Part shown: one piece after another, positions 36,453 through 45,044 of the stretch
Numbering within the stretch: position 1 is the first letter of the stretch
Layout of the letters: every line of letters starts with the position of its first letter
Assembly (NCBI GenBank): GCA_004134995.1
Contig: REGP01000007.1
Coordinates: 62,001-126,000, forward strand
DNA length: 64,000 nt
Direction of reading: 5' to 3'
Source of the DNA: Oxalobacteraceae bacterium CAVE-383
Lineage (GTDB): Bacteria > Pseudomonadota > Gammaproteobacteria > Burkholderiales > Burkholderiaceae_D
Notes under the pieces: model-generated
Database searches by the model: none
What the model was told of the DNA's origin: nothing
Seen by the model: only the letters and a program-made list of their open reading frames with translations
Program-made: the position numbers and the translations under genes

Positions 36453-38798
36453 TCAGGCCGCCGCGGGCCCGGCACGATGGATGAATTCCCATATCGCGGA
36501 GGGGATTGCCGGCATCGTCAACTCTTCGTCGCCGAACTCGGCCAATGCATCCGCAAGCGCATTGAAAATCACCGCCGTGGCGGGCGTGATGCCGCTTTCG
36601 CCGCCGCCCTTGACGCCGAGCGGATTGCCCAGCGTCGGGTCTTCGGTCAGCGCGATGGTCAACGGCGGCAGGGCGCCGGCGCGCGGCACCCCGTAATCCA
36701 TATACGATCCGCTGATGACCTGGCCGCTGCCGGATTCGACGTAATAACCTTCGGACAGCGCCTGGCCGATGCCCTGCGCCAGGCCGCCATGCACCTGGCC
36801 ATCGACGATCATCGGATTGATCGGCTTGCCGACATCGTCGACCGAGGTGTAGTTGAGCAGCGCGACGTCGCCGGTATCGGGATTGACTTCCAGTTCGCAG
36901 ACTACCGAGCCGGTCGGATGCGCCGGCATGCGGCCGACGAATTCCTTGGCCGAGTGCAATACGCGGATAGTGTCGTCATGCGGCATGCCGTGCTCGGCGA
37001 TATGGCGCGCCACGTCGACCAGGCTGACGCCGCGGCCGGTTGCTGCGTCGCAGAAGGTCGCATCGGCGAAGCGCAGCTTGTCCGCGTTCGTGTTGAGCAA
37101 TGCTGCCGCCACGGCCTGGCCGGATTCGATGATCTCGGCCGCGGCCCTGACCAGCAGCGTGCCGCCCAGGCGCAGCGAACGGTCGGAATGCGTGCCGCCG
37201 CCGTTCTTGACGAAATCGGTATCGCCGGTGCGCAGCCGGATCGCTTCGATCGGCACGCCCAACTGGGATACCACCACCTGCGCGAAACTGGTTTCGTGGC
37301 CCTGCCCTTGCGATTGCGTGCCGGAGACGATATCGATCACGCCGTCCGGCATCACCGTCATTTCGATCCGTTCGCGCGGCGCGCCGACCGGCGCTTCGAT
37401 GTAATTGGCCACGGCGATGCCGCGCAGTTTGCCGTTGGCGCGCGAGGCTTCGCGGCGCGCGGCATAGCCGTCCCAGTCCGATAGCTTGAGGGCCTGCGCC
37501 ATGTTGCCGGGGAAGTCGCCGCTGTCGTAAGTCAGTCCCATCGGATTGCGGTAGGGCAGCATGTCGTGGCGCACCATATTGCGGCGGCGGATCTCGACGC
37601 GGTCCAGCTGCAGTTCGCGCGCGGCGATGTCGAGCAGGCGCTCCATCACGTGCATCGCTTCCGGCCGGCCGGCGCCGCGGTACGGCGCCACCGGCACGGT
37701 ATTGCTCAATACCGCGCTGACGCGCACTGCCGTGTTCGGCACGTCGTAGACCGAGGTCAGCACGCGCGTGCCGTTGGACATCGGCACATAGCTGACCGGA
37801 TGCGCGCCGACATTGCCGATCCATTCATGATCGATGGCGAGGATGCGGCCTTCCGCGGAAAACGCCATGGCGGCGCGCACGATGGCGTCGCGGCCCTGGT
37901 AATCGGTCAGGAAGGCTTCGCTGCGGTCGCCGGTCCATTTCACCGGCCGGCCGACCTGGCGCGCGGCCCAGACCACCGCCAGCTGTTCCATGTAAAGCGG
38001 CGTGCGCGAACCGAAGCCGCCGCCGACGTCGGGCGACACCACGCGCAGCTTGTCCGCGGGAATCTTCAGCGCTTCGGCCACTTGCTGCTTCTGGCGCGTG
38101 ACGCCCTGGCTGCCGGATATCAAGGTGTAGAAATCGTTGGCGGCATCGTAATCGCCGATTGCCGCGCGCGGTTCCATCTGGCAATTCACGGTGCGGCTGA
38201 TGCGGAATTCGCGGCGCACCACATGGGCCGCCGTGCTGAAAATCTTTTGCGCTGCTTCGCGATCGCCGAACTGGGTTTCAAAACAGAGATTATTCGGCGC
38301 GCCGTCCCACAATTGCGGGGCGCCGTCCAGCATCGCATCGTCGGCCCTGACCACGGCGTCCAATACGTCGTAGTCGACCTGCACCAGCTCGCTGGCGTCG
38401 CGGGCTTCGCGTGCGGTGCGCGCGATGACCATGGCGACGGCCTCGCCGACATGGCGCACCTTGTCGACCACCAGCGGCATATGGCGCTGGCTGAAGATGT
38501 ACCCTGTCAGCGATTCTTCGAATGCCGGAATGGTGTGATCGACCGCGCCGACCGGATTGGCGTGATGATTGACGCCCTGGTAGCCGCCGTCCACATAATC
38601 CTTGCCGACCAGCACCGCCAGCACGCCGGGCGCGTTGCGGGCGGCTTCGGTATCGATGGAAAGGATGCGCGCATGCGCATGCGGCGAGCGCAGGAACGAT
38701 GCATAGACCTGGCCTTCGACGCTGATGTCGTCGGTGTAGCGGCCGTTGCCGGTGACGAAGCGCCGGTCTTCGAGGCGCGGAAGCGGTTGACCGATCAT
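36453..38798 (-). CDS. Molybdenum hydroxylase large subunit (xanthine dehydrogenase family)
   Basis: 781 residues from the ATG at 38798, whose ATGA overlaps the hydrolase stop. Molybdopterin-binding stretches are visible: DVGGGFGSRTP, PYRGAGRPEA, GQGHETSFAQ and the active-site VKGGGESGITP with the catalytic glutamate near the C-terminus. Such subunits hydroxylate aromatic or N-heterocyclic rings with water as oxygen source. The matching small (40943) and FAD (42837) subunit genes lie in two other transcription units, an uncommon layout. Confidence 0.92.
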   Translation of the reverse strand: MIGQPLPRLEDRRFVTGNGRYTDDISVEGQVYASFLRSPHAHARILSIDTEAARNAPGVLAVLVGKDYVDGGYQGVNHHANPVGAVDHTIPAFEESLTGYIFSQRHMPLVVDKVRHVGEAVAMVIARTAREARDASELVQVDYDVLDAVVRADDAMLDGAPQLWDGAPNNLCFETQFGDREAAQKIFSTAAHVVRREFRISRTVNCQMEPRAAIGDYDAANDFYTLISGSQGVTRQKQQVAEALKIPADKLRVVSPDVGGGFGSRTPLYMEQLAVVWAARQVGRPVKWTGDRSEAFLTDYQGRDAIVRAAMAFSAEGRILAIDHEWIGNVGAHPVSYVPMSNGTRVLTSVYDVPNTAVRVSAVLSNTVPVAPYRGAGRPEAMHVMERLLDIAARELQLDRVEIRRRNMVRHDMLPYRNPMGLTYDSGDFPGNMAQALKLSDWDGYAARREASRANGKLRGIAVANYIEAPVGAPRERIEMTVMPDGVIDIVSGTQSQGQGHETSFAQVVVSQLGVPIEAIRLRTGDTDFVKNGGGTHSDRSLRLGGTLLVRAAAEIIESGQAVAAALLNTNADKLRFADATFCDAATGRGVSLVDVARHIAEHGMPHDDTIRVLHSAKEFVGRMPAHPTGSVVCELEVNPDTGDVALLNYTSVDDVGKPINPMIVDGQVHGGLAQGIGQALSEGYYVESGSGQVISGSYMDYGVPRAGALPPLTIALTEDPTLGNPLGVKGGGESGITPATAVIFNALADALAEFGDEELTMPAIPSAIWEFIHRAGPAAA

Positions 38799-39574
38799 GA
38801 TTGCATTTCCTTTCCTGCGTGCGCCATCAGGAATGTCTGCACGGTGGACGCAAGCGCGGCCGGCGTTTCCTGCATCGGATAATGACCGGCGTTGGCGATG
38901 GTTTCGAGTTCGGCGTTGGGATACCAGGCCAGCCAGGTGCCGCTCATGCGCTCGGCCGTCATCGACGGATCGGTGGCGCCGATGATCACCTTGACCGGCG
39001 TCGGATTGTTTTCGACCAGCGCCGAAAAATCGTCGCCGGTCCATTGCTTGAGATAGGCGCCGAACGCCTGCGGCAGCGAGGTATCGGACGACAGCCGCGC
39101 CATATGGGAAATCCAGGCTTTCGACAGGCGGCTGCCGGTCGAGGCATTCAGGATCGCTTCGCGCGTTGCGATATCGTCGATCGCGCGCTCGAAATTGGCC
39201 AGCCGTTCCGCCGGCATGCGCGCGCCGCAAGCGGGTACCGCCGAAATCGCCACCATGCATTCGATGCGATGCGGCGCCGCCAGCATGACGCGCTGCATCG
39301 CCATGCCGCCCATCGAGTGGCCGATCAGGCTGAAGCGGTCCCAGCGCAGATGGTCGATCAGCCGCAACGCGTCATCGGTCGCTTCGGCGAAACTGTAGGC
39401 GCCGGGGATATGCATCGACCGCCCATAGCCGCGGTAGTCGAAAAACACGTAGGTGAACGCATCCAGGTCAAGCGCATTGGCGGCGCCGTCCCAATCGGCC
39501 GAACTGCCGAACCAGCCACTCAGCACCAGCACCTTGCGCGAGCCCCGGCCCAATTTCAGATAACCATTCAACAT
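38795..39574 (-). CDS. Alpha/beta hydrolase
   Basis: 259 residues. The nucleophile elbow is GHSMGG (Ser near 92), with GATDPSM for the acid and NAGHYPMQE for the histidine, an intact serine-hydrolase triad. LSGWFGSS fits the oxyanion region. It is cytosolic and could open a ring-cleavage product or an ester/lactone of the pathway. ATG at 39574 follows AGAGGAACGCG. It lies between the Pht5-like and the molybdenum hydroxylase genes, with a 4-bp overlap to the latter. Confidence 0.88.
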   Translation of the reverse strand: MLNGYLKLGRGSRKVLVLSGWFGSSADWDGAANALDLDAFTYVFFDYRGYGRSMHIPGAYSFAEATDDALRLIDHLRWDRFSLIGHSMGGMAMQRVMLAAPHRIECMVAISAVPACGARMPAERLANFERAIDDIATREAILNASTGSRLSKAWISHMARLSSDTSLPQAFGAYLKQWTGDDFSALVENNPTPVKVIIGATDPSMTAERMSGTWLAWYPNAELETIANAGHYPMQETPAALASTVQTFLMAHAGKEMQS

Positions 39575-39591
39575 CGCGTTCCTCTGTGAAT

Positions 39592-40593
39592 TTACTTGAC
39601 CTGCAGGAACAGATCTTCGACGGGAATTTCCGCCTTCAGCACGCCCTGCTCGACCATATATTGCATCAGCGTGGCCATGGTGGTGCGGTTGGCTTCGACG
39701 CCGTACGGCCATGGATCGCCGCCGAATACGGTGTCGAGTTCGTCCAGGTCGTCGCCCAGCCACGGCAGCATGTAACGCAGGGCGGCCAGGTTGCGCATCT
39801 TGTTCAGGCCGACCTGTTTCGATTGATTGAATGCGTCGTACAGCGATTGCGCGATGAAGGGATTCTTTTCGTAGGTTTCGCGCTTGATCGCGATCAGATG
39901 CATGATCGGGAAAATGCCGGTGCGCTTGTAGTAGTCCTGCTCGACCTGGCGGAAGTTGGGGAACAGCCGGACGATTTCCGGATTGTGGCGGCGCGAATCG
40001 GGCAAGGTGGTGCCGATGATGGCGTCGATTTCGCCTTCATCCAGCAATTGGCTCAGCGATTTTCCGCTTTTATTGACGGTGATCGGCACCTTGCGCAGCA
40101 TCGGCAGCACGGTGGGCTCGCCGTGGCCGGTCGGGCTGTTGATGGAGCCTTCCACCCAGTGAACATTGGACAGGTCAACGCCGTATTCATGTTCCAGATG
40201 GCCGCGGATCCAGACCGCGGCGCTCATGGTATAGAGCGGGACGCCGATGCGCTTGCCTTCCAGGTCTTTCGGCTTGCTGATGCCGGCGCGCTTGTTGATG
40301 GCGATGAAGCCGTGACGGAATGCGCGCGACGGAAATACCGGCAGCGCCACGAACGCGTTATTGCCGGCACTTTGACGCGTGATGAATTCGGAGCAGGACA
40401 GTTCCGATACATCGTATGCCTGGTCGCCGGCCATGCGGTCGAAAATAATGCGCGGCGCATCGATGTTCAGGAAATTGAGATCGATGCCTATCGGTTTTAC
40501 TTCGCCTGTATACAAGGCTTGCATGCGGTCGTACAGTCCGCAGGCGAAAGTGATCGGCACATTGGCGGCCGCGGCCTGATTATTGTTGTTCAT
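39592..40593 (-). CDS. 4,5-dihydroxyphthalate decarboxylase-like protein
   Basis: 333 residues, no signal peptide. FACGLYDRMQALYTGEVKP.GIDLNF at the N-terminus is the hallmark of the Pht5/dihydroxyphthalate decarboxylase family, which shares the type-II binding-protein fold and is often misnamed as an ABC binding protein. Family members decarboxylate hydroxylated aromatic dicarboxylates. It is the first gene of the leftward arm, behind a sigma-70 promoter and an operator-like site. The real substrate may differ from dihydroxyphthalate. Confidence 0.8.
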   Translation of the reverse strand: MNNNNQAAAANVPITFACGLYDRMQALYTGEVKPIGIDLNFLNIDAPRIIFDRMAGDQAYDVSELSCSEFITRQSAGNNAFVALPVFPSRAFRHGFIAINKRAGISKPKDLEGKRIGVPLYTMSAAVWIRGHLEHEYGVDLSNVHWVEGSINSPTGHGEPTVLPMLRKVPITVNKSGKSLSQLLDEGEIDAIIGTTLPDSRRHNPEIVRLFPNFRQVEQDYYKRTGIFPIMHLIAIKRETYEKNPFIAQSLYDAFNQSKQVGLNKMRNLAALRYMLPWLGDDLDELDTVFGGDPWPYGVEANRTTMATLMQYMVEQGVLKAEIPVEDLFLQVK

Positions 40594-40692
40594 GGTCTAT
40601 GCTCTTTGAGAGTCGAAATCCGAAGCGCGGGCGCGGCATAGGCAACTGACATAAAATGATCCGGAAAATTCCTCGTGCATCACATGCCGCGC

Positions 40693-40759
40693 AATTCGCA
40701 GTGCAAATTTATAAACTGCATTGCGAATTCATTATAACAACTCCGGTTTGATATTTCAA
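40693..40759 (-). promoter_or_regulatory. Promoter and operator of the leftward catabolic arm
   Basis: On the minus strand TTGAAA (40759-40754), a 17-bp spacer and TATAAT (40736-40731) form a near-perfect sigma-70 promoter. Directly downstream, AATTCGCAATGCA (40729-40717) and its partner AATTCGCAGTGCA (40693-40705 on plus) form an inverted repeat with 12 of 13 matches, palindrome centres 20 bp apart. This covers the start point, so a repressor site is likely. Confidence 0.75.
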
Positions 40760-40840
40760 TTTGTTTGTATTTCTTCGGGCAGCCAAGGGAATGCGCTTCG
40801 GAGCCCCCTGATTCTCATTGCGCAAGCGGTGCAAACAGAT

Positions 40841-40905
40841 TTGACAGACGCAGCGAAAACGCGATAAAGTATTCGCAATGCGATTTAATAATCCGCATTG
40901 CGAAT
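40841..40905 (+). promoter_or_regulatory. Promoter and operator of the hydroxylase small-subunit gene
   Basis: TTGACA (40841-40846) and a weaker TAAAGT (40865-40870) lie 18 bp apart. ATTCGCAATGCG (40871-40882) and CGCATTGCGAAT (40894-40905) are perfect reverse complements. Each half is itself nearly palindromic (TCGCAATGCGA), and their centres are 20 bp apart. The same design recurs through the island. The 349-bp gap 40594-40942 holds this and the divergent site, and no gene. Confidence 0.75.
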
Positions 40906-40942
40906 AGATAATGCGTTGGCAAATTTACGGGCGGATCAGGAT

Positions 40943-41428
40943 ATGGTGCAAGTCGAATTGGAAGTAAACGGCGCGAATGTCAGCCATTCGGTTGAAGACC
41001 AGACTTTATTGGTGGAGTTTCTGCGTCAATCGTGCGGCCTGACCGGTACGCACGTCGGTTGCGATACCAGCCAATGCGGCGCATGCACGGTCAATCTGAA
41101 CGGTGCGGCCGTGAAGTCTTGCACGGTTCTGGCGGCAACCGCCAGCGGCGGCAAGGTGACTACTGTGGAAGGCCTGTCGAAAAACGGCGCGCTGCATCCG
41201 ATCCAGAATGCCTTCGTTCAATGCCACGGCCTGCAGTGCGGTTTTTGCACGCCGGGCATGATCATGGCGATCGATTATTTCCTGAGCAAGCGCCCGGCTT
41301 CGCTGGATGACGAAAGCATCAAGCATGCGCTCGAAGGCAATATCTGCCGCTGCACCGGCTATGTGAATATCATCAAGGCGGTGCGCCACGCCGCGCAGGA
41401 AATGTATCCCGCGGATGCGGCACACTGA
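40943..41428 (+). CDS. Molybdenum hydroxylase small [2Fe-2S] subunit
   Basis: 161 residues. The plant-type cluster motif HVGCDTSQCGACTV and the C-terminal CGFCTPG...CRCTGY give the two 2Fe-2S clusters of this subunit type. I use the ATG at 40943 (MVQVELEVNG), which fits family length and lies downstream of the likely start of transcription; an in-frame TTG at 40898 falls inside the operator. It passes electrons from the molybdenum centre to the FAD subunit. It is a single-gene unit divergent from the leftward arm. Confidence 0.93.
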   Translation: MVQVELEVNGANVSHSVEDQTLLVEFLRQSCGLTGTHVGCDTSQCGACTVNLNGAAVKSCTVLAATASGGKVTTVEGLSKNGALHPIQNAFVQCHGLQCGFCTPGMIMAIDYFLSKRPASLDDESIKHALEGNICRCTGYVNIIKAVRHAAQEMYPADAAH

Positions 41429-41453
41429 TTACGGCTGGCGCCGCATTAAATGA

Positions 41454-42236
41454 TTACTTCGCGACCGGCGTCAGCGTCTTCGCCAGCTTTTTGAGTTCAA
41501 CGCCGATCAGCGCCAGTTTGGCGTCGTCGAAAAACGGGCTGATGCCCCCCGCGCTCAAGGCGAGCAATACCTTGTTGTCTTCCGACATGACCGGCACGGC
41601 GACCGCATTGATTTGCGGATGCAGCAATCCCTTGTTGACGATATAGCCGGTCTCGGCAAAGCCTTCCAGCCCCGCCTGGATTTTCTCTTTCATTTCCGGC
41701 CAGGCCTTGCCTTCGGCGCCGGAGAGTTCCTTGTAAAGCGCCTTGCGGCCGGCATCGTCCAGGCCCGCTATATACGCCCAGCCGGTGGCCGAGCGCGCAA
41801 CCGGCACGCGCGAGCCGACGTCGAGATTGCGCATGACGATGGCCGAACCCTGGACCCGCTGCACATAGACCATGTTCAAGCCGTCGCGCACGCCCAGCGA
41901 AACCGCGCCTTCGTATTTGATGGCGATGGCCTGCATGTCGTCCTTGGCCAGGTCCGCGATCGGCATGCCGGCCAGTGCCGCGAAGCCGAGGCTGAGCACG
42001 GGAATGCCCGGCCGCAGCCGGTCGCCGCCATCCGTATAAATCAGATAGCCTTCCTGCACCAGGGTGTGGCAAAGGCGCCAGACCGTGGGCTGCGGCAGGC
42101 CTGTCATGCGGGAAATTTCGGTGGTGCCCAGCGCCGGCATTTTCTTCGAGAAACAGCTGAGGATTTCCAGGCCCCGAGCCAATGCCGTCACAAATTGACG
42201 GTCTTTTTTCTCTTCTTCCTGTTGCGGAGCGTTCAT
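41454..42236 (-). CDS. IclR-family transcriptional regulator
   Basis: 260 residues: winged HTH about 15-75 (ALARGLEILSCFSKKMPALGTTEISRMTGLPQPTVWRL in parts) and the IclR effector domain after about 85. An operator-like palindrome of the island type sits in its own promoter, so it is probably autoregulated and is the best candidate for the island-wide regulator. It is the last gene of the leftward unit FAD subunit, CoxG-like, IclR. The effector is likely the substrate or an early intermediate. Confidence 0.9.
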   Translation of the reverse strand: MNAPQQEEEKKDRQFVTALARGLEILSCFSKKMPALGTTEISRMTGLPQPTVWRLCHTLVQEGYLIYTDGGDRLRPGIPVLSLGFAALAGMPIADLAKDDMQAIAIKYEGAVSLGVRDGLNMVYVQRVQGSAIVMRNLDVGSRVPVARSATGWAYIAGLDDAGRKALYKELSGAEGKAWPEMKEKIQAGLEGFAETGYIVNKGLLHPQINAVAVPVMSEDNKVLLALSAGGISPFFDDAKLALIGVELKKLAKTLTPVAK

Positions 42237-42252
42237 CTCTTCCCTTGTTCAT

Positions 42253-42286
42253 AATTCGCAGCGCAAATTATAAACGCACATCGCGT
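42253..42286 (-). promoter_or_regulatory. Operator-like site at the IclR gene promoter
   Basis: On the minus strand TATAAT (42272-42267) is directly followed by TTGCGCTGCGAA (42266-42255), a match to the island operator. A weaker ACGC...GCGT half lies about 19 bp away. No good -35 is visible at 16-18 bp. The place, 17 bp before the IclR start, fits autoregulation. Confidence 0.6.
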
Positions 42287-42309
42287 CAAACTATCGAGGA
42301 ATTGTTGAA

Positions 42310-42777
42310 TCAGGCGGCGTTCGCACCGTTGCCGGCCAACGCGCTGACATTGTCGTTGAAGCGCTTGAAGAATTCATCCGCCAATTTATTGGCCACCGAC
42401 GATACCAGGCGCGAACCGATCTGGGCCAGTTTGCCGCCGACTTCCGCATTCGATACATAGGTCAGCAGCGTTGCATCGCCATCATCCTCGAGCGACACGA
42501 ATGCCGTCATTTTGCCAAAGCCGGCAATGCCGCCTTCGCCTTTGCCGACAATGCGATAACTGGTCGCTTCAATGCGTTCGGACAAAGTCAGGTTGCCCTT
42601 GAAAGTTGCCTTCACCGGGCCGACCGAAGCAACCACCACCGCTTGAAATTCATCCGCGCCGCTGGCCGTGAAGGCGGTGCATCCCGGCACGCAGGCCTGC
42701 AGCATCGCCGGGTCGTTCAGGCTTTGCCATACGGTTTGCCGCGGCGCCATGATCTTTTGTGTTCCTTTGAATTCCAT
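42310..42777 (-). CDS. CoxG-like SRPBCC-family protein
   Basis: 155 residues. MEFKGTQKIMAPRQTVWQSLNDPAMLQACVPGC matches the opening of the CoxG/SRPBCC family, read here in parts. These proteins accompany molybdenum hydroxylases and are thought to tether or help assemble them. It is 59 bp downstream of the FAD-subunit gene. The spacer contains three copies of a 12-bp unit. No signal peptide; it is cytosolic or membrane-attached by its C-terminal helix. Confidence 0.88.
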   Translation of the reverse strand: MEFKGTQKIMAPRQTVWQSLNDPAMLQACVPGCTAFTASGADEFQAVVVASVGPVKATFKGNLTLSERIEATSYRIVGKGEGGIAGFGKMTAFVSLEDDGDATLLTYVSNAEVGGKLAQIGSRLVSSVANKLADEFFKRFNDNVSALAGNGANAA

Positions 42778-42796
42778 GCAATCTCCTGTTTCTGTT

Positions 42797-42832
42797 CTGC
42801 TTCTGTGTCTGCTTCTGTGTCTGCTTTTGTGT
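42797..42832. repeat. Three tandem copies of a 12-bp unit
   Basis: CTGCTTCTGTGT occurs at 42797-42808 and 42809-42820, and with one mismatch at 42821-42832. It fills most of the 59-bp gap between the FAD-subunit and CoxG-like genes. It looks like slippage-derived spacer DNA; no function is evident. Confidence 0.85.
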
Positions 42833-42836
42833 CTGT

Positions 42837-43640
42837 TTATTTGGCGGCCTTCAGCGCGGCAACGGCCTGGCGTGCGTAGACCCCGATCAGATTGGCGCGA
42901 TAGCGCGCCGACGTATGCACATCGTCGAGCAATTCATCCGCATCGACGTTCAGGCCGTCGAGCGCGCTTTCGTCGCAATGTTTCTGCAACGCCGCTTCCG
43001 CTTCCCGCCAGCGATAGACAAACGCCTGCGCCCCCGTCACCGCAACCCGGAACCCGGCGCCGGTCTGCGCGATGAAGACGCCGACCACCGCATAGCCCGA
43101 CGCGCCGTGGCGGCACTTGGCGTAGGCGGCGCGATCCGGCAGCGGGAATTCGATCTCGGTGATCAATTCGTCCGGCGCGAGCGCGGTCTCGAACATGCCG
43201 GTGAAAAATTCCTCGGCCGGAATGCGGCGCGCGCTGGTGACGACCGTCGCGCCCAGGGCCAGGACGGCCGATGGATAGTCGGCAGCCGGATCGTTATTGG
43301 CGACCGATCCGCCGATCGTGCCGCGATTGCGCACCTGCGGATCCGCGATCAGGCCGGCCAGATAAGCCAGCGCGGGAAGCGCTTCGGCGACAATCGGCGA
43401 ATTCGCAACGACCGCATGCGGCGTCGCCGCGCCGATGCGCAACAGCTTGCCGTCCAGGCGGATGCCCTGCAGCTCGGGCAAATGGCTCAGATCCAGCAGA
43501 TGCGACGGCGCCGCCAGGCGCTGCTTGAGCGTGGGAATGAGCGTCATGCCGCCCGACAGCGGCTTCGCCTCGGGCGATGCCTTCAGCAGTTCGACCGCCT
43601 GCGCCAGCGAGGTCGGACGGATATAAGTGGTGGCATACAT
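42837..43640 (-). CDS. Molybdenum hydroxylase FAD-binding medium subunit
   Basis: 267 residues from the ATG at 43640 with GGAG seven bases upstream. The FAD motifs of the family are present: AKPLSGGMTLIPTLKQRL near 30 and RNRGTIGGSVANNDPAAD near 110. It takes electrons from the 2Fe-2S subunit. It completes the large/small/medium set encoded at three places in the island. A second promoter of the island type, pointing left, lies at 43820-43849. Confidence 0.92.
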   Translation of the reverse strand: MYATTYIRPTSLAQAVELLKASPEAKPLSGGMTLIPTLKQRLAAPSHLLDLSHLPELQGIRLDGKLLRIGAATPHAVVANSPIVAEALPALAYLAGLIADPQVRNRGTIGGSVANNDPAADYPSAVLALGATVVTSARRIPAEEFFTGMFETALAPDELITEIEFPLPDRAAYAKCRHGASGYAVVGVFIAQTGAGFRVAVTGAQAFVYRWREAEAALQKHCDESALDGLNVDADELLDDVHTSARYRANLIGVYARQAVAALKAAK

Positions 43641-43764
43641 AAAATCTCCAATCGGCGTAATATTCCTGCGCGCATCATAGCGCTCTGCAGTACGCTGCGG
43701 TTTCTGCAATGTTTCCTGCAAGCCTCCCTGCCGCCTGCCCTTCAGCCTGTCGACCGCGCCATCG

Positions 43765-43849
43765 TTGCACAAAATAGGGTCATCGCCTATAATTCGACAA
43801 GCGAATTGTCTATTCGCATATTATACGCACCATCGCATCGTGCGATCAA
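43765..43849. promoter_or_regulatory. Face-to-face promoters around a shared operator
   Basis: Plus strand: TTGCAC (43765-43770), 17 bp, TATAAT (43788-43793), toward the enoyl-CoA hydratase. Minus strand: TTGATC (43849-43844), 18 bp, TATAAT (43825-43820), toward the FAD-subunit gene. Between them TTCGACAAGCGAA (43793-43805) is the operator palindrome, with a second TTCGCA half 20 bp on. One bound protein would block both. Confidence 0.7.
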
Positions 43850-43880
43850 AGTTTTTCAGAAAATTTCGAGGAGAGTGGCA

Positions 43881-44615
43881 ATGACCCAGCAATTGTTGGT
43901 GCGGCAAGAGGGCGCGGTTCTGCATATCACGCTTAACCGCCCTGAGCAGGGGAACGGCGTCTCGGACGAAATGGCGGATGCCTTCGTGGCGGCGCTGGAT
44001 CGCGCGGCGGAGACATCCGAGTTCGTCGTTCTGCGCGGCGCCGGCGATGACTTCTGCACCGGCCGCGCGCGCGACCCGAATGCGCCGAAGCCGTCCGGCG
44101 AAGCCTATGTCCGGCGCGCCGAATATGAGCCGATTTTCAATTGCTATGACGCGATCCGGCGTTGCCCGATTCCGGTCATCGGCGTCATTCACGGACGCGC
44201 CATGGGTTTCGGCGCCGCCGTGGCCGCGCTGTGCGACGTTTCCTTCGCCAGCGATGCGGCGCGTTTCAATATTCCGGAACTGCAGCACAACGTGATGCCC
44301 ACCATGGTGATGTCGGCCTTGTGCGACCGGATGAATCGCAACGCCGTGCTGTGGATGACTTACTCCACCGACTTTATCGACGCCCAGCGCGCCATGGCCT
44401 ACGGCCTTGTCAGCACCGTGGTGCCGGCTGCCCGGCTGGATGAGGAAGTGGCCGCCTTCTGCGAAAAATTATCCAAGGCGCCGCGGCCGGCATTGCGCGG
44501 CCTGAAGGAATATATGCGCGTTGCGCCTGGCATGGATGCGCGCGGGGCCACCGACTATGCGCGCAGCCTGCACGCCATGGTCAATACGGCCAGCGAGATG
44601 AAAAAACCGCATTAA
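43881..44615 (+). CDS. Enoyl-CoA hydratase/isomerase-family protein
   Basis: 244 residues of the crotonase fold. The oxyanion-hole regions appear as FVVLRGAGDDFCTGRA and HGRAMGFGAAVAALCD. Usual catalytic glutamates are hard to place: IPELQHNVMPTM holds one. It would hydrate, isomerise or cleave a CoA-thioester, so part of this pathway probably runs through CoA esters, yet no CoA ligase is in the window. ATG at 43881 follows CGAGGAGAGTGGCA. It is convergent with the truncated IclR gene, stops 1 bp apart. Confidence 0.88.
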   Translation: MTQQLLVRQEGAVLHITLNRPEQGNGVSDEMADAFVAALDRAAETSEFVVLRGAGDDFCTGRARDPNAPKPSGEAYVRRAEYEPIFNCYDAIRRCPIPVIGVIHGRAMGFGAAVAALCDVSFASDAARFNIPELQHNVMPTMVMSALCDRMNRNAVLWMTYSTDFIDAQRAMAYGLVSTVVPAARLDEEVAAFCEKLSKAPRPALRGLKEYMRVAPGMDARGATDYARSLHAMVNTASEMKKPH

Positions 44616-44616
44616 A

Positions 44617-44970
44617 CTAAGTCATGCATTGGGGCTGCCGGCTCGCGCGGGCCGGCGCCGCCAATTGATGATGCCGGTTTTCGGCGCCCGCAAATTGCCT
44701 GCGTTCCATCAGCGATGCCAGCTCGAACATCAGCAAGCCCAGCCGGTATTTGCCGTTTCTTTCGTTGTGGCTCAGCATGTTCGATTCCACCAGGGCCGTG
44801 GCAAGCCGGTGCACGGAGCTCTTCGGCAAATCCAGCCGGCGGGATAATTCGCTGAGCCCGATCTCATAGCGCTCGTCCGAAAATATTTTGATCAGGCGCA
44901 TCGCATTGAACACCGACGACAAGTGGCTTTCGGCGTCTTCCGGTGCAAAGATGACTTCGCTTTCCATCAT
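44617..44970 (-). pseudogene. Truncated IclR-family gene (HTH domain only)
   Basis: 117 residues. Residues 15-90 form a good IclR HTH (AMRLIKIFSDERYEIGLSELSRRLDLPKSSVHRLATALVE in parts). After LASLMERRQ the sequence leaves the family and ends in NRHHQLAAPARASRQPQCMT. The effector domain of about 160 residues is missing, and the enoyl-CoA hydratase stop is 1 bp away, so a deletion removed it. It may be dead or may still bind DNA without an effector. The double ATG at 44965-44970 leaves the exact start open. Confidence 0.7.
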
Positions 44971-45000
44971 AAAATCGCTTTCGCGCCGTTGGCGCCATGG

Positions 45001-45031
45001 AAAAACGGGCCTGACTGCGGCCCGTTTTTTT
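45001..45031 (-). terminator. Rho-independent terminator, probably bidirectional
   Basis: AAAAACGGGCC (45001-45011) and GGCCCGTTTTTTT (45019-45031) form a GC stem with a short loop, A-run on one side and T-run on the other. It lies 14 bp beyond the porin stop and would end the porin transcript; it could work both ways. Confidence 0.9.
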
Positions 45032-45044
45032 GGTTGCGGATAAA

